Shown here: positions 35,235 to 48,579 of the stretch, one piece after another
How the letters are laid out: each line of letters starts with the position of its first letter
How positions within the stretch are numbered: the stretch's first letter is position 1
From: Abelmoschus esculentus
Lineage: Eukaryota > Streptophyta > Magnoliopsida > Malvales > Malvaceae
Direction of reading: 5' to 3'
Length of the DNA: 64,000 bases
Assembly: GCA_035048815.1 (NCBI GenBank)
Contig: JAUCBN010000037.1
Coordinates: 13,172,001-13,236,000, forward strand
Position numbers and translations under genes: made by a program
Notes under the pieces: model-generated
Seen by the model: only the letters and a program-made list of their open reading frames with translations
Databases searched by the model: none
Told to the model about the DNA's origin: nothing

Positions 35235-35730
35235 AATTACTTTAATTAAATTATAGTTTTGGATAATTAGATATCCAACTATCTGATCCGAATATTAGAT
35301 ATCTAAATATATGGATATCTATTTTTTTTGGAATTTTAGGGTTTGATATTCAAATATTTAACAATTTGTTATAATTTTAATAATTTTGGGGTACTATGAT
35401 GAAAGATAAAAATTAATATTGTTATATTTAACAATTTAGTGCTTGATATATTCAAAAAATTTAAAATTAAAACTTTTATAAATATGAATCTTGTTGTATT
35501 TAATAATTTTTTGTTTATTATATTCGAAATATCAAAATTTTCATAAATAAAATCTTCAAATTCAAAAACTTAGTTTAATCAAATTATAGTTTTGGATAAT
35601 CGGATATCCAACTATCTCCGAATATGCGGATATCCGTTTTTTTTCTGGATCAAATATGAATTATTACATTATTGATTCGAAAACTCGAATATTAAAAAAT
35701 TCGAATCTGATCTGATCTAATATCCAACAA
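35235..35730 (+). repeat. Direct repeat with GATATCC motifs
   Basis: 35243-35325 and 35577-35645 share AATTATAGTTTTGGATAAT, GATATCCAACTATCT, CCGAATAT and GGATATC. The motif GGATATCC is palindromic, as in hAT subterminal DNA, and the right side ends in ATATCCAACAATAAACACC. It may be part of a small hAT-type element. Confidence 0.5.
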
Positions 35731-36439
35731 TAAACACCTTTAATTGCGAGGATACCAAGGATGACACAGTACGAATAAACTCACTAGACCATATAGATTC
35801 ATGGTTCCGTTACGAATCAATCGGAAATGGATATATAAATTTAAATTTAGTAGTTTATTAATTAATGTAAAAACAAAATTAGGATTGCATAATAGGAATG
35901 ATTAAAATATTAAATTTAAAAAATAAAATATATTTTAAGTATTTAACTCAAAATTTAAGAAAAAATTTAATTGGTAAAATATTTAAACTTGTGAGAATCT
36001 AAATTATTATTATGCCAAAAAATTTGAGGACACACATCTATCCTTTTTAAATTCAATCCCTATTCAATTGTATAATTATATATTTATTTTTTTAAGAATT
36101 AAATTATTATTAAATCAGAAATTATTAAATATTCAAAATTTATAACGGGCCTAACCCTTGGGCCATCAAATCAACTTATATTGATGTCGTAATGTCTTAA
36201 TAAGGAATAACCGTTATTCACGCAAGCATGATTTATACATTATCATATTAACATTGAAAAATAAATCTGTAAACATATTTAAGATTTTAAAACTATTTTA
36301 TACAGCAGTAACTGTGCTTTAGATAGTAAGAAAACTTATTCAGATAAAATTAATTATTGATAAGTGATAATTTTTGTACAAATAAACTGTAATCATTAAT
36401 TTTATTCAAGTTATTAACTTAATTTTTGTTTTTGTTAAG
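35731..36439. other. AT-rich intergenic, nothing seen
   Basis: No gene, RNA or clear element end was found. Confidence 0.5.
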
Positions 36440-37330
36440 ATAATCAATCGAACAATAATGATCAAAAAGGGGTAAATTGACAAATTAAAAATGAAGGTGT
36501 GCAAAGAAAATTGTGAAAAATAGACAGGAGAAATTTTAGAATGATTCAAGCTTCAAACAAGCTCTACATCCCCCACTACTTTAGGACACTACTAAAGATT
36601 TCAACTAATTCACTAACTAGAATTCATCCCCTTTTCATAGATTAAGAGAAAACCTTACAATCGATCAAACTTTCTACCTAAAGTTTGATCATAGAACACT
36701 CTTTACAAGAAGAGAAAATGATAAACTTAAAATACCCCACAAAGACCGATAACTATTTACCCAATTACAATAAAAATTTTCCCCAAACTTGAAATAAAGA
36801 TTATAGTTGAATACCCACAAGTTAAGTACAAGCGTTTGACAATAAATACTTAAAAGGATTGGATTTTTACTTAATTACTCATATAATGATCATTGATTAT
36901 TGATAGGAGCTTTGGAGAATTATATTTATATTTCTTCATTGATTTTCAACTTTTTAGGTTGTTGGGATATTGAATATAACCGTTGGTGTGCAAATTTTCC
37001 GCAATAAATATTGTCTGACAGCCAACGATATGGATACTCGGGCTCCACTATCGATACCTACCATAAAAAAAGTTATTGCATAAAGTGATAACGATATATA
37101 GTATATCGTATCGATACGCATAACTAAAATTATAAAGAGGTATTGATACGTATAATAGACATATCGAAATTAAAGTTTAATTTTATAAAGAGATCGATAT
37201 GGGCAGTACCGTATCGATACAAGTTTTACTCATGGAATTTTCATAAAACTAATTGAAGAAGTATCAATATGGGCTATAATCGTATCAATATGCTTAATAG
37301 TTCTCGGTTTTATCGATCATGTAATTTAGT
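36440..37330 (-). mobile_element. Decayed SIRE-like LTR, reverse orientation
   Basis: On the minus strand it includes a block AAAGTAGTGGGGGATGTAGAGCTTGTTTGAAGCTTGAATCA that corresponds to GGTAGTGGATGTAGAGCTTGTTCCGAAGCTTGAACCA in the SIRE LTR near 5270. A TATCGATA cluster lies at its upstream side. The ends are approximate. Confidence 0.55.
37025..37320. repeat. TATCGATA palindrome cluster IV
   Basis: Degenerate motifs such as CTATCGATACC, CGTATCGATACGC, CCGTATCGATAC and CGTATCAATATG occur inside the reversed SIRE-like LTR. Confidence 0.75.
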
Positions 37331-38273
37331 TTTTAGCAATTAATATTATTATTTTAAAAAATAAGAAACACTAAATCATAATATTATTATATATTACTTT
37401 TTTACTATTTATATTATTAGTACAATTATATGATCATTGTACATATTAATTATAATTATTATCACTATCTATTATTATTATTTCTAAACCATTGTGTTTA
37501 TTTTTTACTTACTTTTATCGATACATACATTTACCATTACTATTATTGTTTAATATATATATATATATTTCGGTTTTTTTTAATACTTATTATTAAATTT
37601 AAAATCAAAAAATATATATTTTGTTATTATTATAACTGTTATTATTTTCATTTTGGGTGGTTTTCGCTTGTTATTATTATGTTATTATTATATCATATGT
37701 TTATTTATTGAAGTTATTGTTATTATAAAACAAAAACCAAAAAGATGATATTAATTAAATAAATAACAAAACAACATTTAAATAAACAGACCAAATTTAG
37801 TCCATATTAGAAGCCCAAATGATACAAGAATTATAAATCTAGCCAGATTAGAGCCCAAATAATTGACTCAAATTAAAATAACTAATTAAAACCAAAACCC
37901 TAATCCATCTTGTTTGTCTTCTATTCAGCCAATTTCTGATCGTTAGATCTAACGGTCCAGATGATTGCTAGGTCATCGGTTTATCTTTTACGTGCGCATG
38001 CGACACACGCGTGACTTTTAGGATCGACGACGCTAATAAACGGTAGTCAATGCGGCGGAGTCCTAATTGTTTTTTAAAAATAACGGCGGAGGGTGTTTGT
38101 TCTTAAAGTTTCTGGGTTTCAGTCTTGGGTATAAGAGTGTGTTGTGTTCTTAAGAATGAAAAAATAAAGGGGAAAAGGTCGATTCTATTCTCTCAGTGTG
38201 CTTCAATACTTCAACAATCGAAACTTGTTTTAATTGCCTTTTTAATCCCCCTGCGTTTTCAATACTCATGTCT
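37331..38273 (+). mobile_element. Decayed LTR-like DNA, left of the hAT-like insertion
   Basis: This begins with (ATT)n-rich DNA, then from 37780 to 38270 a more complex stretch: ATCTAACGGTCC, ACGTGCGCATGCGACACACGCG, GGGTATAAGAGTGTG and CCCCCTGCG. It looks like the downstream part of an LTR (gypsy type). The 93-codon ORF at 37430 is Tyr/Ile-rich noise. Confidence 0.35.
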
Positions 38274-39049
38274 AGGGATATAAAAATAGTTATTCGGATG
38301 AGTTTCAGGTCGCGTACTGTTAGGTCGGGTAAAATCGGATATATGTCATTTCAGGTTAATTTGATATTTTGAATCGATTCAGGTCGGGTGCGGATCCGTT
38401 TTAGGTCGGGTCCTTTTCAGGTCGGGTACATTTCAGTCGGGTTCATTTTAAGTTGGGTTTATTTCAGGTCGGGTTCAAACGGTTCGGGTCTAAATCAGAT
38501 AATTGACAGGTTTATTTCAGGTCGGTTCATTTCAGTACGGTTGCATTTCAGGTCGGATTCATTTCAAGTCGGTTTTATTTCTGATCAAATTATTTCGGGT
38601 TTTAAATTCATATTAATTTAAATTATTAAGTTTGAGTTTGGTACAAATAAGTAATTAAGTAAATAACCGATAGACTTTGGGTTGAATAGTTGATCATTCC
38701 TTTCAAATTAATTATTTAATATCTAATATCTTTAACTAACACGAATTTTATTAAAAATAAATATTATGCACTAGATTAAACAAAAATATCATCAAATGAT
38801 TCATATCTTAAAAATTAGGCTAAATTACAAAAATTAAAAATTAATAAGAAATAAACATTGGACCTAAAAGAATAAAATTTTAAATTAAAAAGGATAAACA
38901 TTAATAAAATAAAATATCATCTTATTAAAATCACTACACTAAATTAGAAAAATAAATAATAATTAATTTGAAATAAAAATAAAGTTGTAAGGACTAAATT
39001 GCAAAAATTATAAATTAATAATAGTTAAATTCGATAAAAATTTTAATTT

Positions 39050-39620
39050 TAATGTACTTTAATACATTATAATTTATACATATACAATATAGTTTAATAT
39101 ATTTCAAAAATAAAATTTATATTATATATGTTATGATACTATATATAGAAATATAAAATATATAATAATGTATATATAAAAATATATCATATGTATGTAT
39201 ATATAATATATATAAGTATGTATGTAAGTATATGTATATTTATATATTATATAGTATATATTAATATATATATATATATACTTATTACTTTTTTATATAT
39301 ATATATATATATATACTAGATGTATATATATTAATATATATAATATATATTATAGTCTATATGATATATTAAATATATATACAATATAATATATATTATA
39401 TATAATATCGTTTAATGTATATATAATATACTTATATATATTATACTATATGTATTAATGTATTATATGTAATATATAATATACTTATAATATATATAAT
39501 ATTATATATATAATATACTTTAATATATATACTTAAATGTATATTAATATATGTATTTAATTTGTTTATAAATTAATGTATATATATGTATTTAATTAAT
39601 ATATGTATATTATTAATTCT
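39050..39620. repeat. TA-rich low-complexity tract
   Basis: About 570 bp consist almost entirely of TATATA/AATATATA-type sequence. It forms the core of the hAT-like element. Confidence 0.85.
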
Positions 39621-40009
39621 TTAAGCTCAACATTAATCCCCTAAACCCAAATCATTAAACTAGTTCTCTGAGTTCAATTCTCCAATCACTAAACTAATTC
39701 TCTATGATCAAATTAAAACAATTTTAAAATATATAATTTGATTTAAATAAATAAAGATCAAATCGAATAAAAAATAAAATTTAAAATTTAATTTTTGAGT
39801 CATCATAACCAAATTGAAATAATTATAAAATAAGGTGTAGAGAGGTACAATATTCGATTTTATAGGCGCGACCTATATTAAAATGTGTAGAATTTTTTAT
39901 CTGATCTAGAGTAGTGTCAAATGAATATCTAAATCTAATCTCTATTTTATATTTTTAATTGATTATATTTTAATCAAAATTTATTATTTAATTATAACTT
40001 ATAATAATA

Positions 40010-40350
40010 ATAATCCTCCAAAATTTATTATATATATTAATTCACTCCAAATTTTTGTTTTTTTTTTCACTCTTTTTTATAGAATAATCAAAATTTATTT
40101 CTAATTCCCTCCAAAATTTTGGGTAACTTATATCCCTCCAAAATTTTTAAACTAAAAGTAAATTAATTCAAACTTAAAAAATAAGTGGCTTATTTCCCTC
40201 CAAAATTTTGTTTTTTCATTCTTTTTTATATAATAACCAAAATTTATTTATAATTTCTCCAAAATTTTGGATAACTTATATCCTTCCAAAAATTTGACAC
40301 TAAAAGTAAATTATTCTCAAACTTAAAATATGAGTAGATTATTTCCCTTC
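40010..40350 (+). repeat. Tandem repeat, about 150-bp unit
   Basis: Two copies plus a part occur of a unit with CCCTCCAAAATTTTG, TTTTTTATATAATAACCAAAATTTATTT and ACTAAAAGTAAATTA. Confidence 0.7.
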
Positions 40351-41238
40351 AAAATTTAGCCTTTTCACTTTTTTACCAAATGTCTTTTTCTTTTTTTTAT
40401 CAATTATTTTAGTTTAAATTAATTGAGTTTAGATTAATTTAATAAAAAATTATATTTGATTTTAGAATTCTTTTAATTATGATTGTACTTTATATTTTTA
40501 TATTTTAATTTAGATTAATTAATCTTAATTTCTATAAGTTAATTTAATTTAATTAAATATTAATTTAAAACTATATTTTTTTAATAAAATATTAATTTAG
40601 AATTATAATTTTTAATTAAATATTATTTTAAAATTATAATTAAAATTAAATACATTAAAACTAAATAAAATAGTAAATACATTAATTTAATTAAATATGT
40701 AATACTAAACTTAAATATTAATCTCTAAATTAATTCTCATCTCTAATTCTAAATTTTTTAAGACTAATTATATTTACTAATATTTTAAATTCATTAAATT
40801 ATAGATATACTTAATTATATGTCATGTAAATATTAAGTCTTGTTAATATTAGTTCAGGTCAATAATTGGTCGAGTTCAAAATAAGTCGGGTCATTTATCA
40901 GGTCGGGTTCAAAATAGGTCGGGTAAAATCAGGTCTTGGATAGATTCAGTTGGGTAATATCAGTTATCTGCTAGGTCAAACACGGGTTTCGGGTTTGTTT
41001 CAGTCGGATACAGGTCGGGTTTTGGGTCCACAATAACAGGTTGAAATTGGGTTTGGGTCATTTTCGGTCGGATACAGTTCAAGTTCAGTTATTATAGTAA
41101 TAGGTCCAACTCGGGTTCAGGTCTACAATAGTCGGATACAGATCGGGTTCGGATCATTACATCCCCGGGTCAAACCAGGTTCTGACTCAAACAGGTTTCA
41201 GTCGAGTTTTCAGGTCGGGTCAGCTTTTTACATCCCTA

Positions 41239-42492
41239 CCCCTATCCGGTCCTTCCCCATGGAAAAACTACGTACCCAATCCTTGATTTGTTTTTCATCA
41301 TTTCAATCTGGTCACTAGTGTCGGATATAATTTTAGTTTGTAAATGGTTTTATTAACCACTGGTCCCGCATTTATAAAATAACTTTTTAAACCATTTTGT
41401 TTTCTTTAATTTTTTAGAGGTCCCTAAATGTTATTAAGAGTTTTAATTTCACCCATGTTTCGTCAATTTTTCTTTATTACTGATTTAACCTTTTTATTTT
41501 TTTTAAATTCAGTCCTTATTATTATTGTTATTATTATTATTATTAATTGCATTGTGATTATAGTATATATTTTTATATCATCAATAGTATATATTGTTAT
41601 ACATTATATTATTATATAGTATATGTTATATTAACTATATATTATAACTATGGTTATTAGTTTTCATGTATATGTGTATTTTTATATATTGTATAGTTTT
41701 TTAAATTTATAGGTTAGTATTATGTATATATGTAATGTTACATATATACACTATTATTTATGTTATTTATATATCATAGTTATTTGTTTTATAGTATATA
41801 TTGTTACATTTATTTATTACTCATTTTATTTTTATTATTTGAATCGGTCTGACAATGATTCAAAATGGGATATGACACATATTATTTACGAGTTATTTAA
41901 TGTAGTCATTTAATTTCCACATTTTATTTTACTGCAATTTAATTTTCACTCTTCAATTCCATGTGTTTATTTAATTGTTCGATTGTTGTTTATTTAAGTT
42001 AATTTCCTCATCTATTTATTTTGCATTTTTGGTGACATAATTGGACTCGTCAGTGATATGAACTTATCTTGTTTAATTGAAAATATCATTAATTAATTAA
42101 CTTTAAGCCAAAAAATGGTATTAATTAATTGTAATATTCGAGTCATAACAATCCAAATTTAAAATATGTTGATCGAATATTTGAATTAATCCTTACTGTT
42201 TGAAGGTAACTTAATTTTAATTAAAATTTAATAATTCATAACATCTTCCTTTAAATATTTGTATCATGAAAAAAAATAAGTTACGAGATTCGAATCATAA
42301 AATTTTGAAAATATCATTTCTTTTAAAAGGTTTTCACTTTCCTAAAAATAGAGTTTTCAATTTTAAAAACCATTTAAAAAATTAGCGACATTTTAACACC
42401 CGAATTTAAATTTTGAAAATATTATTTCTTTTATATTGCTTTTAAGAATGAAAATTTTAAAATTTATGTGGAGTTTAATTAATTTGATCTCT
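41239..42492 (+). other. Decayed LTR-like/intergenic DNA
   Basis: 41250-41420 has a GC-richer LTR-like stretch (GGTCCCGCATTTATAAAATAAC). 41510-41830 is (TTA)n-like and mirrors 37430-37720 in character. Two 63-codon ORFs here are low-complexity. It is possibly the other half of the element split by the hAT-like insertion. Confidence 0.3.
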
Positions 42493-45400
42493 CTTGAAGG
42501 AGAAATTATATCATGGGTAAGTCCCACTACGTCATTTATGAGATCAACCACTAAAAATCATTCATATCATCATTTTTTTCATGTCATATTTTTCTAAGTG
42601 AATCTTCACCCATATTTACTGTTAATTCATTTTAAAAATATTTTTTTTTCAAGTGAAGATTCACTTGGGAAAAATATATGACATGGAACAATTGATGAAA
42701 TGGGTGATTTTTAGTGCTTGGTCTTGTAACGCCTTACAATTGGGCCTAGAAGTTTAGCGAACCGGTTTCGTCGGTTTAGCCTAATTCGGGATTAAATACT
42801 TAAAAATTTGATTTTTAATCAAAATAAATTATGAAAAAATATCCTAAAATCATTATTTAGAATATATTTGACTTAGGTCAAATCAATTTTGAAAATTGAC
42901 CCTTTAATCCCTACGATTTTGAAATTAGTGACTATTTTGTAAAAATTGAAAACTTGAGGACAATTTCATAAATTAAGCCAAAATTTTTAATCTTTAAGGG
43001 GATTTGATCCAATCCTAATCCTAGATTATCTAAGACTTTCAAGGGTGTATTTTAATAACCCATAACCCATAATTTTAATATTAATCTAAAAACCTATTTT
43101 TAGGTCATAAACCGAAACCTATTTTTAAAATTTCGACTTTTCATCTTCTTGGCAGCCATTCCATCATATTTTAAAATGTAAAAATAAATATTTTCAATAA
43201 AAATTAGTTTGGTTAATTTTTTATAATTTTCTTCTTCGGTTTTACTTGAAAAACTCTATTTTTCCATCAAGCTTTAAACCTTTCTCCAAGATTTCGGTTT
43301 CTTCCTTAACAAGACATATTCTTCACCATATTTTCAAGTTAAATATCCATTGTTTTTAATAAAATTTCTTTGATTTATTTTCCTATATTTTTCTTTTTCA
43401 AAATCTCTTCGTTTTTCTTCGATTTTACTTGTTTTTAAACCTTGGAAGTGGTTGGATCAATTTTGGAGGTGAGAATCATTCAAACCTCTGAAACCTAAAG
43501 TTCTTTAATGAAATTCCTAAGTTCTTGGCTGATTGAAACAATCTTTAAAGTCTTGAAACAATAAAATCGGTTTTCTTGATAAAAATTCCATTATTTTCTT
43601 GATTTTCGTTCAAGGGTTTTCCATGAATGTTTTTGATGAATAAATACATGAATCTTGAAGTGTTTAGATGTAATTAAGATGGCTTTTAAGTATCTAATCT
43701 CGTACATAAGATTTAGGGGGTGTTTGGAGAGGTTTTCAGTGAGTTTCGGTTAGGTTTTATGATGTTTTTAGGGGCTGCCATATATTGGTCTGACTTGATG
43801 GATGTTTGGGTGTGTTATGATGCACTAAAACCTATTTTTTGATGCTTAAATTAGTTCAAGAGGTAGAGGAACAAGTTTGAGGAAGATCGGAAAGCTGAAT
43901 CGCGTTTTCGGGTGACTTGTCGAGTAATTTTCGGTAAATCGGTGAGTGGATTATGAGGGTTTCCTATTTGGCATGTTTTTAAATGTGTTTTCAAAGGTTT
44001 GGGTTGTAGGGAAGGTGTGAAAAACCTCCCTATACTCGGAAGTAAGTTTAAAGTTTTGCTTTCTATGGTTCCCATATTATGCCGTGTTTTTACAACGTTA
44101 TTTATCATGCTCTTTTTGTGTTGTGCATATGTGATTATGCACGTATATAAATGCTCATGAAACTATTTTTAAAAAGATTTTATAAACATTTGATGTTCCC
44201 ACAATTTTGTTTTGAAAAATAAGATAAAAGCGGTTTTACCGATTTTTGCAAGTGATGCGTGAAAAGTGGGATACATGTGATTTAAATTCTGTTTTGAGTT
44301 AAGTTTTGAGCATTGATTTTTTGAGAATATATTAGCTAGTTAAGTGATGAACCTTATGGAATAAGTTGATCGATCAATAGGGTCTAGAGTGCACTATAAA
44401 TATTCAAAAGTCGTACGTGTTTAAATTCCTTGTGTGTTGCATTTTGGCTTTTAGCCTAATGTTGTGTGATAGGAGTAGTACTGTCACATCCGGGTTGATA
44501 GGAGTAGTACTGCCACCGGGAACCAAGGTGAGATAATTCATGTTGAGAGTAGTATCAATATGCGCATGCTCTGGGAGTAGTACTAATATGCGGTTGCCCG
44601 TTTATCCTAATGATTTGTAGTAGTACAAATCTGATCACTGACATCAATATATGTTTTTATTTTTTAAAGGTAAGTGACATGGTTTTTACTTGTTGCATAT
44701 GGGATTATGCATGCGAGGTTTTGTGCATGTGATTTAAGCATTGCTATGTTGTTAGCATGTAAGACTTGAGTTTTATGCATTGAGATGCATGTGTAAACAT
44801 TGCTATGTGAGTAGCATGTAAGACTTGTTTTTTAGTTTTTAAAGCATGTGATTTTAAAAAGGGTTTTACTAAATTTTAATGATGACATTGTTAGTCATGG
44901 TTTGATGACACTTACTGAGTTTTAAGAAGTGGTGTTGTTAGCCATGTTTGTTTTGTTTTATAAATAGCATGACATGTTTTTAAATTGATAAAATTGGTTT
45001 AATATGGATTGCATTGCAAGGTGTTTTTATACTTGTTTTTATTCACTCAGTAAGCTTATGCTTACCCTCTCATTTACCTTACAATGCAGAGTAAATAATG
45101 TTGAGGCAGCAAAGGAAAGCAAGGATCCAGGTACCCACCAAGTAAAAGCTCAAGTATGTCTTTATAAAATTAATAGTAGTGAGAGAACAATGATGATGAG
45201 TTACCATGTTAATAATATTGTTATATTGAAGAGATTTGTAGTAGTTGTATGCTTATACATGTTTGATATTTATCATGTTGATATTAACTTTACAAATTAA
45301 CTTGAATTGTCTATTGATATTCCTTTAGTTATAATATTGTTATTTTGAAGTTTGATTCTTGATATCCCTATGTGTGAATTTGAGTGTTGTTGATCATGAA

Positions 45401-46088
45401 GCATGACTATTTATGAGTCAAATATATGATGTTGTTATTTAGGTTGGAATGCATCTAGAAATCATGTTGAGTATATTGAGGTGGTTCTTCCGTATGTTTA
45501 TAAGAATGTTAATGTTGAAGCATACTCTTAGGATTTGAATATATTATTACTAACTAGGTTGAATTGTATCTAGCTAATATGCCTTGATTTGTGCTTAAAG
45601 TGTTTTTAGGTGAAATTACATATAGAAAATGTCATGAAACATTTGGAGGTTGGAAATATTCCCTAAACTTTGAGCATGCAATTGAATGACTTATAGATAT
45701 TATTTTAAGTTGAAATTTGAGATACAAGCATGTAATAAAATTAATTAAATGTTGATAACTTTAATTTCATAATTGGTCCATAAATTTATAGAAAATTATA
45801 ATTAGGTCCTTATAACTTGTTGGGTTAAATTAGGACTCGTTTCTTATCGATTTCTGCTGCAATTGAACTCCATCCTTGCATGAACATGTAGGATCTAATT
45901 AAAGCATCTAGATAAGATAAAAAGAAAATAAAATTTAGGGTTGTTTATCGTGGTGAGTCTCCGGATTAACCTCGATATTCCCCATGTAACTCATTCGAGT
46001 CGTGGGGTGTCTAGACCGGGTCGAGGGAGTTACAGGTCTAATGGACACATGGTGGAACTTACCCATAATATAATTTTTCCGCTTGAAG
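42493..46088. mobile_element. Foldback MITE interrupted by a solo LTR
   Basis: With the LTR and one TSD copy removed, about 280 bp remain, and the two halves are inverted copies. The left half has GAAATTATATCATGGGTAAG and CACTAAAAATCATTCAT. The right half has ATGGGTGATTTTTAGTGCTTGG before the LTR and CTTACCCATAATATAATTT after it. So the LTR landed in the right arm of an existing hairpin element. The element ends are roughly CTTGAAGG and CCGCTTGAAG. Confidence 0.8.
42725..46034 (+). mobile_element. Solo LTR, Tekay-type family, TSD GGTCT
   Basis: It starts TGTAACGCCTTACAATTGGG and ends CGAGGGAGTTACA. GGTCT flanks it on both sides (42720-42724 and 46035-46039). The length is 3,310 bp. It aligns end to end in blocks with the solo LTR at 54408-57736, and its last 100 bp match 6068-6169. 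There is no internal domain. A short local duplication (GATAGGAGTAGTACTG) lies at 44467-44515. Confidence 0.95.
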
Positions 46089-46959
46089 ATAATACATTAG
46101 TCTAATGGGTTTTGATAATTGGTGATTTCAAATTAATTATTCATTTAATTTTTAAAAATTTACCTACATGTGTTGTATCGTGATCTTTAAGTTCTACACC
46201 GGAGTTTTGTTCTTTAAGTGAGTGAAATTCCCATACCTAGGTGAGTAACCCTCTATGGATCAATAATTCACTTTCGGAATCCATGTTTTTTTGACAAGTT
46301 AACAACCCTAGTCTCCATGTAACCAGGTCATGTTTTCTCGCGAACTAAAACTAATTCGCAAGTTTTTAATGAGCCAGAATTAGATAATAAGATAGTTTCG
46401 GGTACCCTTTTAAAACCAAATCACATGTGTAAGAATATAAAGAATCTAACCTTTTTAGAGCCATGCATATAATGGTTTCGATCTAGACTTTATGATGTTA
46501 GGCTATTTTGGTTTGTATTTACTCAGTCATTGTGTTCCTTATTAATTTATTTATCTGGTAATAATCTTGTTTTCGTTTTTAATTCTTTTTTTGTATATTC
46601 ATTATATTTTCTTTCAAAGTGTTGATTCAAGAATAATTCAAAATTAAAAACTTTTGTAATGAAAAAAATCCATAACACTGAGATAAAGAATTTTGAACTC
46701 CAAGATAAACAAAGATTAATTTAGAAGTTCTTTACGTAGAATTATTTTCTTTACTCGTTGTAATGAGACTCAATTTTTGTTATAAAAATTGTTTAATGAG
46801 AATATTCGTCGAATAATATTTTTACATTCATTCGTGCATTTTTAATTATTTGTTTTCAATATTCATTTTTATTAATTAATACCTACATTATTGTATTTAT
46901 TTATAAGAAAATTAATTTAATGATGAAAATATTATTGAGTAATCAAAGATTTTATATTT
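46089..46959. other. Intergenic, nothing seen
   Basis: No gene or element end was recognised. Confidence 0.5.
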
Positions 46960-47778
46960 CATCCTTATGTCAGGAAAGGAAAATAAAAGAAAATTTTGTT
47001 AGGTGTGAAGTTAATTTGAGAGAAACCCTCGCCTCGAAAAAATAGAAAGAACATGAATCTAATTTTGGATCAGTATAACTTCACAAATATGAATGACTGA
47101 CTAGGGTGAGTAAGCTTAAAACCAAAAAGAGATGATGCCATATGTGAAAAAAATTTCAAGATGAAATTAAAAAGTAAACTAATGAATTGAGAGGCAATAA
47201 TGACAACCATGATTAAGGAAAAGGGTTTGGCGGAAGACTCTCTCGTGCAAAGTAGGTCTGAAAAGATAAATGAGATTTAGGGCTATAACTTTTTGATGAA
47301 AAAGACTCTATCCAGTAAAGACCAAATTATGACCAACCAATATTTGAAGCTCTTATCATCATCATGAAACGAAGGATCAAATGAAGTTGGATTGTAAGAT
47401 ATGCGATGTTTTTAAGAATACCCACAAAGAAGGGGCAAAAAGGTAAGCAATATGAACATTTGCCGCCCATTTGATATCTTATCAAGGTCGAAAACAATGA
47501 GCTCACAACAAGTTATTATAAAGAAGTCCAAGAAAGAGTAAGTCTTCACTCCAATACCCATGTTTTGTAGTGAGTTGTATCCTAAACTTCTTGAGGCAAC
47601 ATTGATTCTCCCTTATCATATTACCCCATTGCAACCTCCTTACCCCGCATGATATTACTCTAAGGAAAAATGTGAATATCATACGGGAGTCTTCAGACAC
47701 TATATCAAAAATTGTAAGACTTTCAAGAGGGTGGTTTGTGACCTAATTGATAACAGAATTCTAGAGTATTTAATTTCA
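46960..47778 (+). pseudogene. Tat/Ogre-type gypsy gag remnant
   Basis: The clear part is 47541-47778: FTPIPMFCSELYPKLLEA, then TPLQPPYP, then CEYHTGVFRHYIKNCKTFKRVV and LIDN.ILEY. This matches the C-terminal gag segment with a CxxH...H...C zinc-knuckle-like motif in Tat/Ogre elements. A TGA within the frame follows PPYPA, near 47650. The upstream stretch from 46960 gives only broken frames. In a live element this would be a capsid or nucleocapsid part. The copy is dead. Confidence 0.7.
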
Positions 47779-48015
47779 TATATCAATCCATATAACATAT
47801 ACCGGACATTCTAAAAATAGTCCAAAAAAATATATAATTTCATATTTCAATCTATATAACATATACATATCATGAACATTCCAAAAATAGTCCTCAAAAG
47901 CATATAAATTCGCACTACAAGCTATATAGCATATACATATTAAGGATAGTCCAAATTAATCCACAAAAGTATATAATTATCACTTTTCAATTCGTATAAG
48001 ATATACATATAAGAA
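47760..48015 (+). repeat. Tandem repeat, about 65-70 bp unit, four copies
   Basis: Each unit has ATATAATTTCATATTTCAATC, TATAACATATACATAT, GAACATTCCAAAAATAGTCC or variants. The copies are well diverged. Confidence 0.8.
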
Positions 48016-48109
48016 CATTCCAACTTAGTCCACAAAATCATATAATTTAAAATCTTTCTTGAATTTCTTTAACTTTTATTTTACCTTGGAAGGTAGTAGG
48101 ACAAGGTAA

Positions 48110-48310
48110 TTGAGTTATGTGTTAAGGTGTCAAGCATTAGATTGTGTTAAGGTATCAAGTATCGAATCATGTTAAGGTGTAACTTACACCACAAGGTGAT
48201 AATTATACCAGACTATAAGGTACACAAAGTAAAAATCATGTTATTGTGTTAAGGTATCATTTACACCACAAGGTGGCAGTTATACTGGACTGTAAGATAC
48301 ACAAAGTACC
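48110..48310 (+). repeat. Tandem repeat, about 100-bp unit, two copies
   Basis: GTGTTAAGGTATCA, TACACCACAAGGTG, TTATACCAGACTATAAGGTA and CACAAAGTA are repeated in order twice. Confidence 0.75.
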
Positions 48311-48579
48311 ATCATGTAATCATATCAAGATGAGCTCTAGACTCTAGGCATATTTTACTATCTAAGATCAACTAGCAACCAATGATTTATAAGGTCTTTT
48401 AAATTTTACAATATTGTATATTGAATCATTGTAAGCATACTTATAAAATCAATTTCATGACAATTCATTTTACCATTATATCAAGCAAGAAATTCAATTT
48501 TACAAATAACTTACCGAAACAGTTTCATTTAAGTCATGTAATTTCTTATATCCTAATGTTATAACAATTCATTCAATCA

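Larger units (their letters stand above)
38274..41238. mobile_element. Non-autonomous hAT-like element with CAGGTCGGGT subterminal repeats
   Basis: The ends are TAGGGATATAAAAA and, inverted, TTTTTACATCCCTA, a 14-bp TIR with one mismatch. The flanking 8-mers CTCATGTC and CCCCTATC agree at only five positions, so the TSD is weak. Both subterminal regions (38303-38600 and 40855-41230) are full of CAGGTCGGGT-like repeats. The inside holds a TA-rich tract and a tandem repeat but no ORF. It is about 2.97 kb long. Confidence 0.65.

Noticed and set aside
37430..37711. 93-codon ORF rich in Tyr, Ile, Leu
   Set aside because: It comes from (ATT)n-like low-complexity DNA and has no domain.
38388..38621. 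77-codon ORF with repeated FRSG/FQVG words
   Set aside because: It is the reading of the CAGGTCGGGT subterminal repeats of a hAT-like element.
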